Positions 55,466 through 63,875 of a stretch of DNA of 64,000 bases are shown here, piece after piece (position 1 is the stretch's first letter; every line of letters starts with the position of its first letter). The notes under the pieces are model-generated. The model ran no database searches and was not told where the DNA came from. It saw only the letters and a list, made by a program, of their open reading frames with translations. The stretch is from the NCBI GenBank assembly GCA_028819195.1, contig JAPPMF010000012.1, forward strand, positions 186,001 through 250,000, read 5' to 3'. The position numbers were made by a program, and so were the translations under genes. The DNA comes from Bin55 sp028819195. Lineage in GTDB: Bacteria; Pseudomonadota; Gammaproteobacteria; Pseudomonadales; Azotimanducaceae.

Positions 55466-56620
55466 TTAGAAGCGTAATTGTCGTATAACATCACTAACTC
55501 GTTCACTGACATAATCAACATCTTGTTCAGTCGTGTACCGACCCATCGAAAATCTAAGAGATGCTTCGGCGAGGGCGTAGGGTACACCCATTTCACGTAG
55601 TACGTATGATGGTTCAACCGCGGCAGAAGTACATGCTGAACCCGAGGAAATGGCAATATCGTCAAGGGCATTAATCAGTGACTCGCCATCGACTCCGGTA
55701 AAGGAAAAGTTGACGATTCCTGGAACACAAGCAGTTTCACTGCCATTGATTTGTACATTGTCGATGGTACATAGCCGTTCGATTAAACGTCCTCGAAGCC
55801 GGAAAATACGTTCACTTTCTAGTGGAAGTTCTCGCAAGCAATACCATGACGCTGCACCAAGACCAACGATTTGATGGGTCGGAAGTGTTCCCGATCGCAT
55901 TCCACGCTCGTGACCGCCACCGTGGATAGAGGCTTCTAGTTTTAAGTTTGCATCGCGACGGACGTAAAGGGCACCAATACCCTTCGGACCATAAATCTTA
56001 TGCCCAGAAAGACTTAATAAATCGATATGACAGTCAGCGACATTGATAGGTACTTTACCAACGCTTTGGGCAGCGTCAACATGAAAACTTATTCCTCGTT
56101 TCGCACACAGTTCTCCAATCGTTTTGATGTCATTTTGAGTCCCGATTTCATTGTTGACATGCATGATGGAAACTAAAAATGTGTTTTCGTTGATCCCAGT
56201 CTCAATAGATGCTGGTGGAATCAGCCCTGCTGAATCCGGTTTGACATAGGTTACTTGGAAGCCTTGAGTTTCTAAAAATCGACAAGTATCTAGGACTGCT
56301 TTGTGCTCGTAAGAAGAGGTAACGATGTGCTTCTTCTTAGAAGTGTGTGCTAGTCCTTTGATGGCTAAATTGTCAGATTCGGTAGCACCCGAAGTCCAAA
56401 CAATTTCAAGTGGGCTAGCACCAATCAACTGGGCTACGTTCTCTCTAGCTTCTTCGACTAGTTCACTTGCTTCCCAACCATAGCGATGCGAAGTGCTTGC
56501 GGAGTTACCGAATTGACCGTCAAACATCAGACAGTCACTCATCCTGTGTGCCACTCGAGGATCAACGGGAGTGGTAGAGGCGTAGTCAAAGTAAATTGGA
56601 CGCAAGGGTTTTGACATCAT
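55466..56620 (-). CDS. iscS: Cysteine desulfurase IscS, shortened C-terminus
   Basis: IscS takes sulfur from cysteine for Fe-S clusters and for thiolation of tRNA. The PLP lysine is K208 in SGHKIYGPKGIG, H107 lies in YEHKAVLDTC, and the active cysteine is C330 in SSGSACTSAAVEPS. The protein ends at residue 384 with RQLRF. E. coli IscS (404) continues with about 20 more residues that help bind the scaffold IscU. No iscU, iscA, hscBA or fdx follows, and 149 bp of non-coding sequence leads to ndk. The trmJ gene overlaps its start by 4 bp, as in other gammaproteobacteria where iscR usually lies between them. Confidence 0.93.
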   Translation of the reverse strand: MMSKPLRPIYFDYASTTPVDPRVAHRMSDCLMFDGQFGNSASTSHRYGWEASELVEEARENVAQLIGASPLEIVWTSGATESDNLAIKGLAHTSKKKHIVTSSYEHKAVLDTCRFLETQGFQVTYVKPDSAGLIPPASIETGINENTFLVSIMHVNNEIGTQNDIKTIGELCAKRGISFHVDAAQSVGKVPINVADCHIDLLSLSGHKIYGPKGIGALYVRRDANLKLEASIHGGGHERGMRSGTLPTHQIVGLGAASWYCLRELPLESERIFRLRGRLIERLCTIDNVQINGSETACVPGIVNFSFTGVDGESLINALDDIAISSGSACTSAAVEPSYVLREMGVPYALAEASLRFSMGRYTTEQDVDYVSERVSDVIRQLRF

Positions 56621-57354
56621 TTGTACTCAAGTGCGCGTTCAAAGTGAGAAAGAATTCCTCGAAGTATTTGTACCTCGGTGTGATCTAATCGAATTCGTCC
56701 AAAAAGCCTACGGAGACGAACTACAGCTTCTCTCGGTTCATCAGGATCCAAAAACTCTATTAATTGCAATACCTGCCACATATGATCATAAAAGGCTTCC
56801 ACTTCGGTAAAAGTTGCGAGTTGTTCAACCACTTCCACCACGTCGCCTAATTTTTTTGACCCATCTTTCAAAACCGAGTATTTGAACAAATCGTAGGCAA
56901 TGATCTGCACTGCCATCGCGAGATTTAACGAATTGTACTCCGGATTACCCGGAATAGTTACTTGCACGTTACACAGTTGTAGTTCTTCATTCGTCAGCCC
57001 GCTGTCTTCTCTACCGAACAAGATGCTTATTTGCTGAGTCGCACCATAATTCGATAAAATTTCTTGTGCGAACTCTTCTGACGTGTAGGTTGGCCAAGAA
57101 ATGTGTCGAGTACGCACACTTGTTGCTGCGACCACGACACTTTGTGAGACTGCTGTTTCTATGGACTCATAGACTCGGGTATTTTTGACGATCGGCAGGG
57201 CACCCGCAGCGCGCCAGTCTGCTTGTGGATCTGGAAATCTTTTCGGATTCACTAGAGCAAGCTGAGACAAGTTCATCGTTTTCATGGCTCGTGCTGTACT
57301 CCCAATGTTACCGGGATGCGAGGGTTCTACCAGGACTATTTGAATAGAAGGCAA
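56617..57354 (-). CDS. trmJ: tRNA (cytidine/uridine-2'-O-)-methyltransferase TrmJ
   Basis: TrmJ is a SPOUT methyltransferase of the ribose at position 32 of some tRNAs. The N-terminal motif VEPSHPGNIGSTARAMKTM and the knot motifs LFGREDSGLTNEEL and NSLNLAMAVQIIAYD are clear. At 245 residues it is normal. It is divergent from suhB across 114 bp and is directly followed by iscS. Confidence 0.96.
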   Translation of the reverse strand: MPSIQIVLVEPSHPGNIGSTARAMKTMNLSQLALVNPKRFPDPQADWRAAGALPIVKNTRVYESIETAVSQSVVVAATSVRTRHISWPTYTSEEFAQEILSNYGATQQISILFGREDSGLTNEELQLCNVQVTIPGNPEYNSLNLAMAVQIIAYDLFKYSVLKDGSKKLGDVVEVVEQLATFTEVEAFYDHMWQVLQLIEFLDPDEPREAVVRLRRLFGRIRLDHTEVQILRGILSHFERALEYK

Positions 57355-57388
57355 TTTACAACCAACCTACCAATAAGAAACTAGTATT

Positions 57389-57420
57389 ATTCACTTAATC
57401 ACAATAATAGATGAGTGAAT
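57389..57420. promoter_or_regulatory. Inverted repeat between trmJ and suhB
   Basis: ATTCACT (57389-57395) and AGTGAAT (57414-57420) are perfect 7-base arms 18 bp apart in the divergent promoter region. It could be an operator, or chance in A+T-rich sequence. Confidence 0.25.
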
Positions 57421-57468
57421 GCTTTCAAAGAACTCAGTCTTGATCATAAGTTTTCAACTAGATAGAAC

Positions 57469-58248
57469 ATGGATCCTTTAGTACGAATCGGGCTTCGAAC
57501 AGCCAGACAGGTCGGTAAACAGATATTACCTACCTATGATCGACCTCCATACGGTAGGATGGGTAGAACAGCATTACAGACCTTCATAAAAAACCTTCGA
57601 TCCGAGATGCTGCACATATTCGAAGATCAAATCATACGAGCATACCCTACTCATTCAGTCTCCAGTGACTTTACGTTAAATCCAACTAAAGATTCCGTGC
57701 AATGGTTCATTGAAGTTCTTGACGGTGAAACTAATTTTCTGCGATCGTTGAACGATTTTTGTGCTGCTATAGGAATTTATGAAAATGGCGTTATCCGTCA
57801 CTCGTTGATTTACCATTATGTTGACGATCAAGAGTTTTTCGCGACCGTAGAACTTGGTGCCCAAGTCAATCGAAATCGTTTACGAGTTTCCACGACGAAC
57901 AAACCTGCAGAATCGGTGATTGCGTTATCTGGACTTCACCCCTCAGATCCTCAGCAAAACTCGAAATTGGTAGAGTATATTAAATTGCTTTGCCATCATC
58001 AAGTAAAGATCCGTACGAGTGGTTGCACCTCACTCGACATCGCAAGAGTTGCACAAGGTAAACATGATGGTTGTATCGCAAGCATCGATTCGTTAATTAC
58101 CAAGCAGATCGGTGCACTTCTTGTGAGTGAAGCAGGTGGCATGGCGACAGGTTCTTGCTCAGCGAATTCTTACACTGCTTTTTCGAATCCAAGTCTATTC
58201 GGGTTGCTCAGTAAATCGCTTGCGCTGAATAACGGAATAAACGAGTAG
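57469..58248 (+). CDS. suhB: SuhB-like protein with degenerate inositol monophosphatase active site
   Basis: By position (divergent from trmJ, close to secF) and overall sequence (for example SGCTSLDIARVAQGKHDG and ALLVSEAGG) this is SuhB. In E. coli, SuhB is both an inositol monophosphatase and a partner of NusA in rRNA antitermination. The catalytic residues have changed. The usual EES is S-S-D-F (residues 65-68, Asp67 in place of the metal-binding Glu). The D-P-L-D-G-T motif is E-V-L-D-G-E (82-87), so the first aspartate is Glu and the threonine is Glu. The usual W-D in the C-terminal metal site is I-T (210-211). It probably cannot dephosphorylate inositol phosphate well, and its kept role is likely RNA polymerase or ribosome-related. 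The length of 259 residues is normal. Confidence 0.85.
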   Translation: MDPLVRIGLRTARQVGKQILPTYDRPPYGRMGRTALQTFIKNLRSEMLHIFEDQIIRAYPTHSVSSDFTLNPTKDSVQWFIEVLDGETNFLRSLNDFCAAIGIYENGVIRHSLIYHYVDDQEFFATVELGAQVNRNRLRVSTTNKPAESVIALSGLHPSDPQQNSKLVEYIKLLCHHQVKIRTSGCTSLDIARVAQGKHDGCIASIDSLITKQIGALLVSEAGGMATGSCSANSYTAFSNPSLFGLLSKSLALNNGINE

Positions 58249-58354
58249 TACTTGGTTTTCAATGATTTAATCGAGTGTTGGTCCTATTGATTGATATATG
58301 ACGTAACATTTATCTAGCTACTAACCAAATAGAACTAGATTGACTTGCTGAAGC

Positions 58355-59272
58355 TTAGGAAACGGCGTGTTGACCTTCCTTCTCAGGAAGTTCTAGATCC
58401 TCACTTCGTACTTTTAATGTAACTAGGGAACTAGCGGTAACGAAAATCGAAGAGTAAGTACCAACTACTACCCCTATTGACAGTGCGGTCGCAAAACCGC
58501 GAAGTTGTTCTCCCGCCGCTACTAGCAAAGCTACTAGTACTAGAAGAGTGGTAATGGAGGTTACTAAAGTTCGCGCAAGTGTTTGATTCAATGAACGGTT
58601 GATGATTTCAATCACAGTCCCTCGTTTTGTACTCCGAAAATTTTCACGAATACGGTCTGAAACCACGATCGTGTCGTTCAAAGAATAACCTATTACAGCC
58701 AGTAGCGCGGCTAACTCAGCTAAATTAAACCGCCATCGCATTAGAGAAAAAATACCTAAGACAATAATAACATCGTGAATTAGAGCAGCGACGGCACCAA
58801 GTGCAAACTTTCCAGTGAATCGAAACATAATGTAAATCATCACTGATATGAGAGCTATGAGTAGCGCAAGACCACCCTGTTCAGTCAGTTCAGAACCAAT
58901 CGCTGGTCCAACGAAATCAGCTTTTCTAAGATCGATAGTTCCATAAACTTCTTCAAGGTCGCGATGAATCTGATTCCCGATTGTGGATTGATCTACGTCG
59001 GCCAACGGAGGAACTCTGACAACTACTTCGCGTTCACTTCCTAAATATTGAACGACGGCGTTTTCGTATCCTTTTTCATCAAGCTTTTCGCGAACTTCGT
59101 CAAGTTCGATTGCTTCTTCAAATCCCAATTCCACCAACACACCCCCAGTGAAATCGAGTCCCCAATTTAACTGCATGAACGAGAGCGAGACAATTGACAC
59201 AAGTAATAACGCTCCCGAGCTAATCATAGCGATAAATCGTCGTGACATGAAATCGATTTTCATTAGATCCAT
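58355..59272 (-). CDS. secF: Protein translocase subunit SecF
   Basis: SecF works with SecD to complete export of proteins through SecYEG, using the proton gradient. The N-terminal helix is followed by the short periplasmic domain. LDFTGGVLVELGF is the family motif, and five further membrane helices follow, with YSLNDTIVVSDRIREN in the C-terminal half. The length of 305 residues is typical. It overlaps secD by 10 bp. Confidence 0.97.
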   Translation of the reverse strand: MDLMKIDFMSRRFIAMISSGALLLVSIVSLSFMQLNWGLDFTGGVLVELGFEEAIELDEVREKLDEKGYENAVVQYLGSEREVVVRVPPLADVDQSTIGNQIHRDLEEVYGTIDLRKADFVGPAIGSELTEQGGLALLIALISVMIYIMFRFTGKFALGAVAALIHDVIIVLGIFSLMRWRFNLAELAALLAVIGYSLNDTIVVSDRIRENFRSTKRGTVIEIINRSLNQTLARTLVTSITTLLVLVALLVAAGEQLRGFATALSIGVVVGTYSSIFVTASSLVTLKVRSEDLELPEKEGQHAVS

Positions 59273-61206
59273 AACCTCTCGACTTTTCGCCGACCATAAA
59301 CAAGATGTACGATACCGCGCGATACAAAAATTGCGGTAAACATTGAAGTCAAAATCCCAATGGAGAGTGTAATGGCGAATCCAGCTATCGGACCGCTTCC
59401 AATTGTTAACAATATGAGTGCAACAAATAAAGTTGTGATGTTAGCATCCAAAATCGTCCGGAATGCCCTATCATACCCCGCAGGAATAGCTACAACAGGT
59501 GTCGAGTGTTTAAGTTCTTCCCGTATGCGAGAGAATATAAGTACGTTGGCGTCGACAGCCATACCGACCGTCAAGACGATCCCAGCGATGCCTGGTAACG
59601 TTAATGTCGCTCCTAACATGGACATAATCGCAATCAAAACAATTAAATTCAAAGTCAATGCAATATTGGCGATAAACCCAAATACTTTGTAGTAAACCAA
59701 CATAAAGAGCAAGACGAGAATAAAGCCGATCGTCACAGCAGCAACACCGCGTTTTATATTTTCAGCACCTAAAGAGGCACCTACAGTGCGTTCTTCCACA
59801 AAGTACATTGGGGCTGCTAACGCGCCAGCGCGCAAAAGAATGGACAATTCACGCGCCTCTTGAGAACTAATTCCTGTAATACGGGAACGATATCCTAACG
59901 GTTCTGCTATATTGGACACACTGATAAGACGGCGTTCAGATTCGATTCTAGTTGTCTCCACCCGTTCACCATCTATCACTTGCGATATCACAACTGGCTT
60001 TTGTTCAATAAACAAAATTCCCATCGGCTCATTTACGTTGTCCTTTGTGATTCTGTGAAGTTGTTGTCCGCCTTCACTATTCAACGTAATACTGACTTGT
60101 GGTAAGCTAGTTTCAGGATCTACCCCCGGTTGAGCGTTAACGACATTTTCTCCAGTTACGATAATTTTCTTCTGTAATTTGACTTGTCTGTCTTCGTAAG
60201 GAAAAGTCTCGATATCACTTTCCTTGTCGTCAGGTTTTGCAACGAGTCTAAACTCAAGTGTCGCAAACTTGTCCAAGATCCGTTTTGCTTCGCCACTATC
60301 TTGTACACCGGGTAATTCCACGACTATACGTGATTGACCTAGCCTTTGAACTAAAGGTTCCGAAACGTTGAGTTCATTGACGCGACTCCGCAGTCCCGTG
60401 AGGTTTTGCTCAATGGCAACATCCTCCAGTTCTTCGATGTATGAACTGGTAATAGTTAGTTGAATAGCTGGTTGTTCACCGACGGTATAGTAATCGAGTT
60501 GGAAATTAGGAGGTCCGTAGGTATTGCTAAGAACTTCGAATGCTGCATCGCGTGTTACTAAATCGGGAAACTGAAGAGTTAGAGTGCGATCTTCAACAAC
60601 ATCGGTCCCAGGCAAATAACGAATTCGGTTCTCAGAGGACCGTAATGTAGATTGAATCTCTTCTGCCGCACTTTCCAATTGATCACGAACCGCAGCAGTC
60701 ATATCGACCTGTAAAACAAAATGGATGCCACCTGCTAGGTCGAGTCCCAAAGTCATCGGCCTCCCACCTATTTTTTGTAGCCATGCGGGTGTAGTTTTTG
60801 CTCGATTCAACGCTACAACAAACTGCCGGTCTTTACCCAAGGGGTTCAACCGATCTTCCAAAAGCGTTTTCGCGCGCAACTGATCGGCATCCGTTGTTAC
60901 ACGAAATTGCGCACCATTATCGAGCAATTCTTGTCCAATAAGTTCAATACCGTTGTCGGTCAAATAGTCAGCAACTTGCTCGAGAAAATTTGGTCCAATA
61001 TTGAAGGGTTTCCCATTTGTTTTTGCATTGTCAGTTTGAACTTGGATAGCAGGATCAGGTGGATAAAGATTAGGTAAAGCGAAAATCACCGCAATCAGCA
61101 CCGCTACTAACGATACAACATATCGCCAAACGGGATACCGATTGGGGTTCTTTCTAGAGCTTTGCGTGCCAAACATATTTTGGCCGAAAACTCGGGTATC
61201 AGCCAT
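59263..61206 (-). CDS. secD: Protein translocase subunit SecD
   Basis: SecD has one N-terminal membrane helix, a large periplasmic part (P1 domain) and five C-terminal helices. LGLDLAGGIHFVLQVD begins the core and VGMAVDANVLIFSRIREELK is the proton-site motif. At 647 residues it is about 30 longer than E. coli SecD (615), partly through the N-terminal stretch before the first helix. It overlaps yajC by 8 bp. Confidence 0.97.
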   Translation of the reverse strand: MADTRVFGQNMFGTQSSRKNPNRYPVWRYVVSLVAVLIAVIFALPNLYPPDPAIQVQTDNAKTNGKPFNIGPNFLEQVADYLTDNGIELIGQELLDNGAQFRVTTDADQLRAKTLLEDRLNPLGKDRQFVVALNRAKTTPAWLQKIGGRPMTLGLDLAGGIHFVLQVDMTAAVRDQLESAAEEIQSTLRSSENRIRYLPGTDVVEDRTLTLQFPDLVTRDAAFEVLSNTYGPPNFQLDYYTVGEQPAIQLTITSSYIEELEDVAIEQNLTGLRSRVNELNVSEPLVQRLGQSRIVVELPGVQDSGEAKRILDKFATLEFRLVAKPDDKESDIETFPYEDRQVKLQKKIIVTGENVVNAQPGVDPETSLPQVSITLNSEGGQQLHRITKDNVNEPMGILFIEQKPVVISQVIDGERVETTRIESERRLISVSNIAEPLGYRSRITGISSQEARELSILLRAGALAAPMYFVEERTVGASLGAENIKRGVAAVTIGFILVLLFMLVYYKVFGFIANIALTLNLIVLIAIMSMLGATLTLPGIAGIVLTVGMAVDANVLIFSRIREELKHSTPVVAIPAGYDRAFRTILDANITTLFVALILLTIGSGPIAGFAITLSIGILTSMFTAIFVSRGIVHLVYGRRKVERLWI

Positions 61207-61543
61207 TTAGGTTCTGAACAGTACCCTTCGGCAACGTGGCTTGCACAGCTTGCTTTTGAAAATGCAACTCAGTGTTTTTAGCAACCTTGACATTGACACT
61301 ATTTTCATCTACTTTTGTGATAATGCCCATGATTCCACCTGCCATAACTACTTCGTCTCCACGACCGATGGCAGCAATGAGTTCCTGATGTTGTTTTCTT
61401 TGCTTGGACTGTGGTCTAATTAGGAGGAAGTAAAAAATCAAGATGAATCCGCCGATCATCAACAATGTGAAAAAAATGTTTCCACCGCCTTCGCCACCAG
61501 CTCCACTAGCAGCTGCATAAGCTGTTGCCTCAAGAAAGTTCAT
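61199..61543 (-). CDS. yajC: Preprotein translocase accessory subunit YajC
   Basis: YajC is a small single-helix membrane protein of the SecDF-YajC complex. A glycine-rich N-terminus precedes the membrane helix (about 24-42, FFTLLMIGGFILIFYFLLIRP), followed by the usual QSKQRKQHQELIAAIGRGDEVVMAGGIMG. The length of 114 residues is normal. Upstream are 145 bp of non-coding sequence before tgt. Confidence 0.94.
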   Translation of the reverse strand: MNFLEATAYAAASGAGGEGGGNIFFTLLMIGGFILIFYFLLIRPQSKQRKQHQELIAAIGRGDEVVMAGGIMGIITKVDENSVNVKVAKNTELHFQKQAVQATLPKGTVQNLNG

Positions 61544-61688
61544 GAAAGTTCTCCTTTGTGAATGTGTGAGATTCTAACCATCGGTTTGATGGTATTCGAA
61601 AGACATACGCATACGTTGTTGCAAAACTAATCCCAATTCAGTTTACACTTAAAGGACAATTAGCAGCGGCACTTGTTTGTGTTTCGAT

Positions 61689-62783
61689 TTATTCATTCCA
61701 TTTTGCAACTGTACGTGAAATGTAATCTTCAAGCGTTGCAGTCCGAATCGCTTCTCTCGCACCTTTTAACAGACTATGATAGAAAGTTAAATTATGTAGA
61801 GACAACAAAGTACAAGCTAGTATCTCTTTTCTTTTGTCTAGGTGATGCAAGTAGGCAGTTGAAAAATTTGTGCAGGTGTAGCAATTACATTCAGGATCGA
61901 GCCGCTTATCTAAATTTTTGTAGTGGGCATTTCGGATCCTCACAACTCCTTGTGAAGTAAACAAGTGACCGTTACGTGCATTGCGAGTGGGTAAGACGCA
62001 GTCGAACATGTCTATACCGTATTGGATACCCAGCAACAGATCCTTAGGAGTACCTACACCCATTAGATATCGAGGAGATCCCGTTGGAAGTTCTTGAACA
62101 TACCACAGCAAGAGTTCGTGCATACTTTGATTTGATTCTCCCACCGACAAACCACCGATTGCATAACCAGGAAAACCTATCGTCTTAAGTTCATCCAAGC
62201 TCTCCATTCGCAAATCTTCATACATCCCGCCTTGAAGTATTCCAAAAACTGAACCATTCCCTCGGTAGTAATCCATACATTTTTTCGCCCACAGTATCGA
62301 CCGTCCCAAAGCGTCGGCGGTACTCTTTTTATCAGTCGGGTTTGATACACAGTGATCCAGAACCATTACGATATCCGAACCTAAACATTGTTGTACTTCC
62401 ATCGATACTTCTGGCGTTAATCGTATGAGATCTCCATCGACTGGCGACTTCAACGATACACCTTCGTCATCGATATTGACCAGTTGACCAAGAGAAAAGA
62501 CCTGGTACCCGCCAGAATCTGTAAGGATAGGTCCCCCCCAATTCATGAATTCGTGCAGGCCACCTAGTTGTTTGATTAATTCATGCCCTGGTCTAATTTG
62601 TAGATGTAAAGCATTGCTAAGCAAAACGGAAGTACCCGTGTCGGTCAGTTGATCCGGAGTTAGTCCTTTGACAGAACCGTATGTTCCACAAGGCATGAAT
62701 ACTGGTGTCTCAACTTCAAAATTTCGTAAACGCAGTGTACCTTGCCTAGCTAACTTGTCTGTTGCATTAACTTTAAACTGCAC
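61689..62783 (-). CDS. tgt: Queuine tRNA-ribosyltransferase (Tgt)
   Basis: Tgt exchanges guanine 34 of Asp, Asn, His and Tyr tRNAs for the queuosine precursor preQ1. The core has TDSGGYQVFSLG, SDIVMVLDHC, GGLSVGE and the zinc site CNCYTC near the C-terminus. I start it at the GTG at 62783, giving VQFKVNATDKLARQG, which lines up residue for residue with the start of E. coli Tgt; the frame remains open upstream into queA. A start at the ATG at 62807 would add eight residues. The gene overlaps the queA stop by 11 bp, so the two are coupled. Confidence 0.95.
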   Translation of the reverse strand: MQFKVNATDKLARQGTLRLRNFEVETPVFMPCGTYGSVKGLTPDQLTDTGTSVLLSNALHLQIRPGHELIKQLGGLHEFMNWGGPILTDSGGYQVFSLGQLVNIDDEGVSLKSPVDGDLIRLTPEVSMEVQQCLGSDIVMVLDHCVSNPTDKKSTADALGRSILWAKKCMDYYRGNGSVFGILQGGMYEDLRMESLDELKTIGFPGYAIGGLSVGESNQSMHELLLWYVQELPTGSPRYLMGVGTPKDLLLGIQYGIDMFDCVLPTRNARNGHLFTSQGVVRIRNAHYKNLDKRLDPECNCYTCTNFSTAYLHHLDKRKEILACTLLSLHNLTFYHSLLKGAREAIRTATLEDYISRTVAKWNE

Positions 62784-63789
62784 GATCACACCACATAGAA
62801 TCGCCATAACTGAAGAATCGGTAGCGGTTTTTAACCGCCACGTCGTAGGCTTGCATCGTAAGTTCATATCCGCAGAAAGCACTGACCAGCATGATCAGTG
62901 AAGATTCAGGTAGATGGAAATTGGTGATTAACGAATCGACGACCTGAAATTTAAATCCAGGACGGATAAACAACGAGGTTTCTCCCTCATCAACACCGGT
63001 TATTGCAGCATGTTCTAACGTGCGGACTACGGTGGTTCCAACAGCAATACAACGTCCGGTTCTTTGATTAATCGCTTTTCGCGTGCTTGGTGGAATCTTG
63101 TACCATTCACAATGCAGCTCATGTTGCGATAGATCCTCTACCCGAATGGTTTGAAATGTTCCGGCTCCGATATGCAAAGTGATTGGATGTATTTCAACAC
63201 CTTTACATCGAATCTTGTCTAATAGTTCGTTGTCAAAATGCAAGCCTGCTGTTGGTGCAGCGACAGCTCCTTCATGCTGTGCATACACAGTTTGATAACG
63301 ATGTGAATCGGCGAGTGTAGGATTTCGCTCAATGTAAGTTGGTAAAGGAACGCTGCCAAATTGTTCCAAAACCGCAGAAAGCGGGATTTCAAACTCTAAT
63401 CGGTACAAATCTTTGACTCGTTCCAACATCTGCACTTTCACTTTTCCGATTGTCACAGTGTGATGTCTAGACAATCCTCGACTTGCTTTAACATGACATA
63501 CAGCAATATGATTTGTCTCTATTTTTTCAATTAATATATCAACTTTTCCACCGGTATTTTTAACACCTTGTAGCCGTGCATTAATGACTTTTGTGTCATT
63601 GACGATAAGTAAGTCTCCGTGGTTCAATAGTTCGGGGAGATCAAAAAATCGACGATGTGATATTCTTTCTCTATTTAATACTAGGAACCGACTGTTTGTG
63701 CGCTTAGACTTCGGCTGATTCACGACTAGATCTGGAGGCAATTCATACCAAAAGTCAGATTTTTTTAATTTGCGGTATATATCGGTCAC
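62773..63789 (-). CDS. queA: S-adenosylmethionine:tRNA ribosyltransferase-isomerase
   Basis: QueA moves the ribosyl group of SAM onto preQ1 in tRNA, making epoxyqueuosine. Motifs include GDLLIVNDTKVINARL, GAVAAPTAGLHFDNELL and ITLHIGAGTFQTIRVEDL, with ITNFHLPESSLIMLVSAF near the C-terminus. The start is a GTG at 63789; no better one lies before KLKKSDFWYELP. At 338 residues it is normal. Together with tgt, yajC, secD and secF it keeps the ancestral order. Confidence 0.96.
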   Translation of the reverse strand: MTDIYRKLKKSDFWYELPPDLVVNQPKSKRTNSRFLVLNRERISHRRFFDLPELLNHGDLLIVNDTKVINARLQGVKNTGGKVDILIEKIETNHIAVCHVKASRGLSRHHTVTIGKVKVQMLERVKDLYRLEFEIPLSAVLEQFGSVPLPTYIERNPTLADSHRYQTVYAQHEGAVAAPTAGLHFDNELLDKIRCKGVEIHPITLHIGAGTFQTIRVEDLSQHELHCEWYKIPPSTRKAINQRTGRCIAVGTTVVRTLEHAAITGVDEGETSLFIRPGFKFQVVDSLITNFHLPESSLIMLVSAFCGYELTMQAYDVAVKNRYRFFSYGDSMWCDRAV

Positions 63790-63875
63790 AAACGTCTATT
63801 GTGGTTAATGTAAAGCTATACAGTCAGTCGATTAGAATACAGAAACTTAATCAATGATTGACAAACGTTACACTC

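Noticed and set aside
55372..55671. 99-codon minus-strand frame overlapping the end of iscS
   Set aside because: It reads iscS in another frame and then non-coding sequence; it does not supply the missing IscS tail.
61577..61593. ACCATC-GGTTT-GATGGT hairpin upstream of yajC
   Set aside because: Six-bp stem with no T-run on either strand, so not a terminator; chance is likely.
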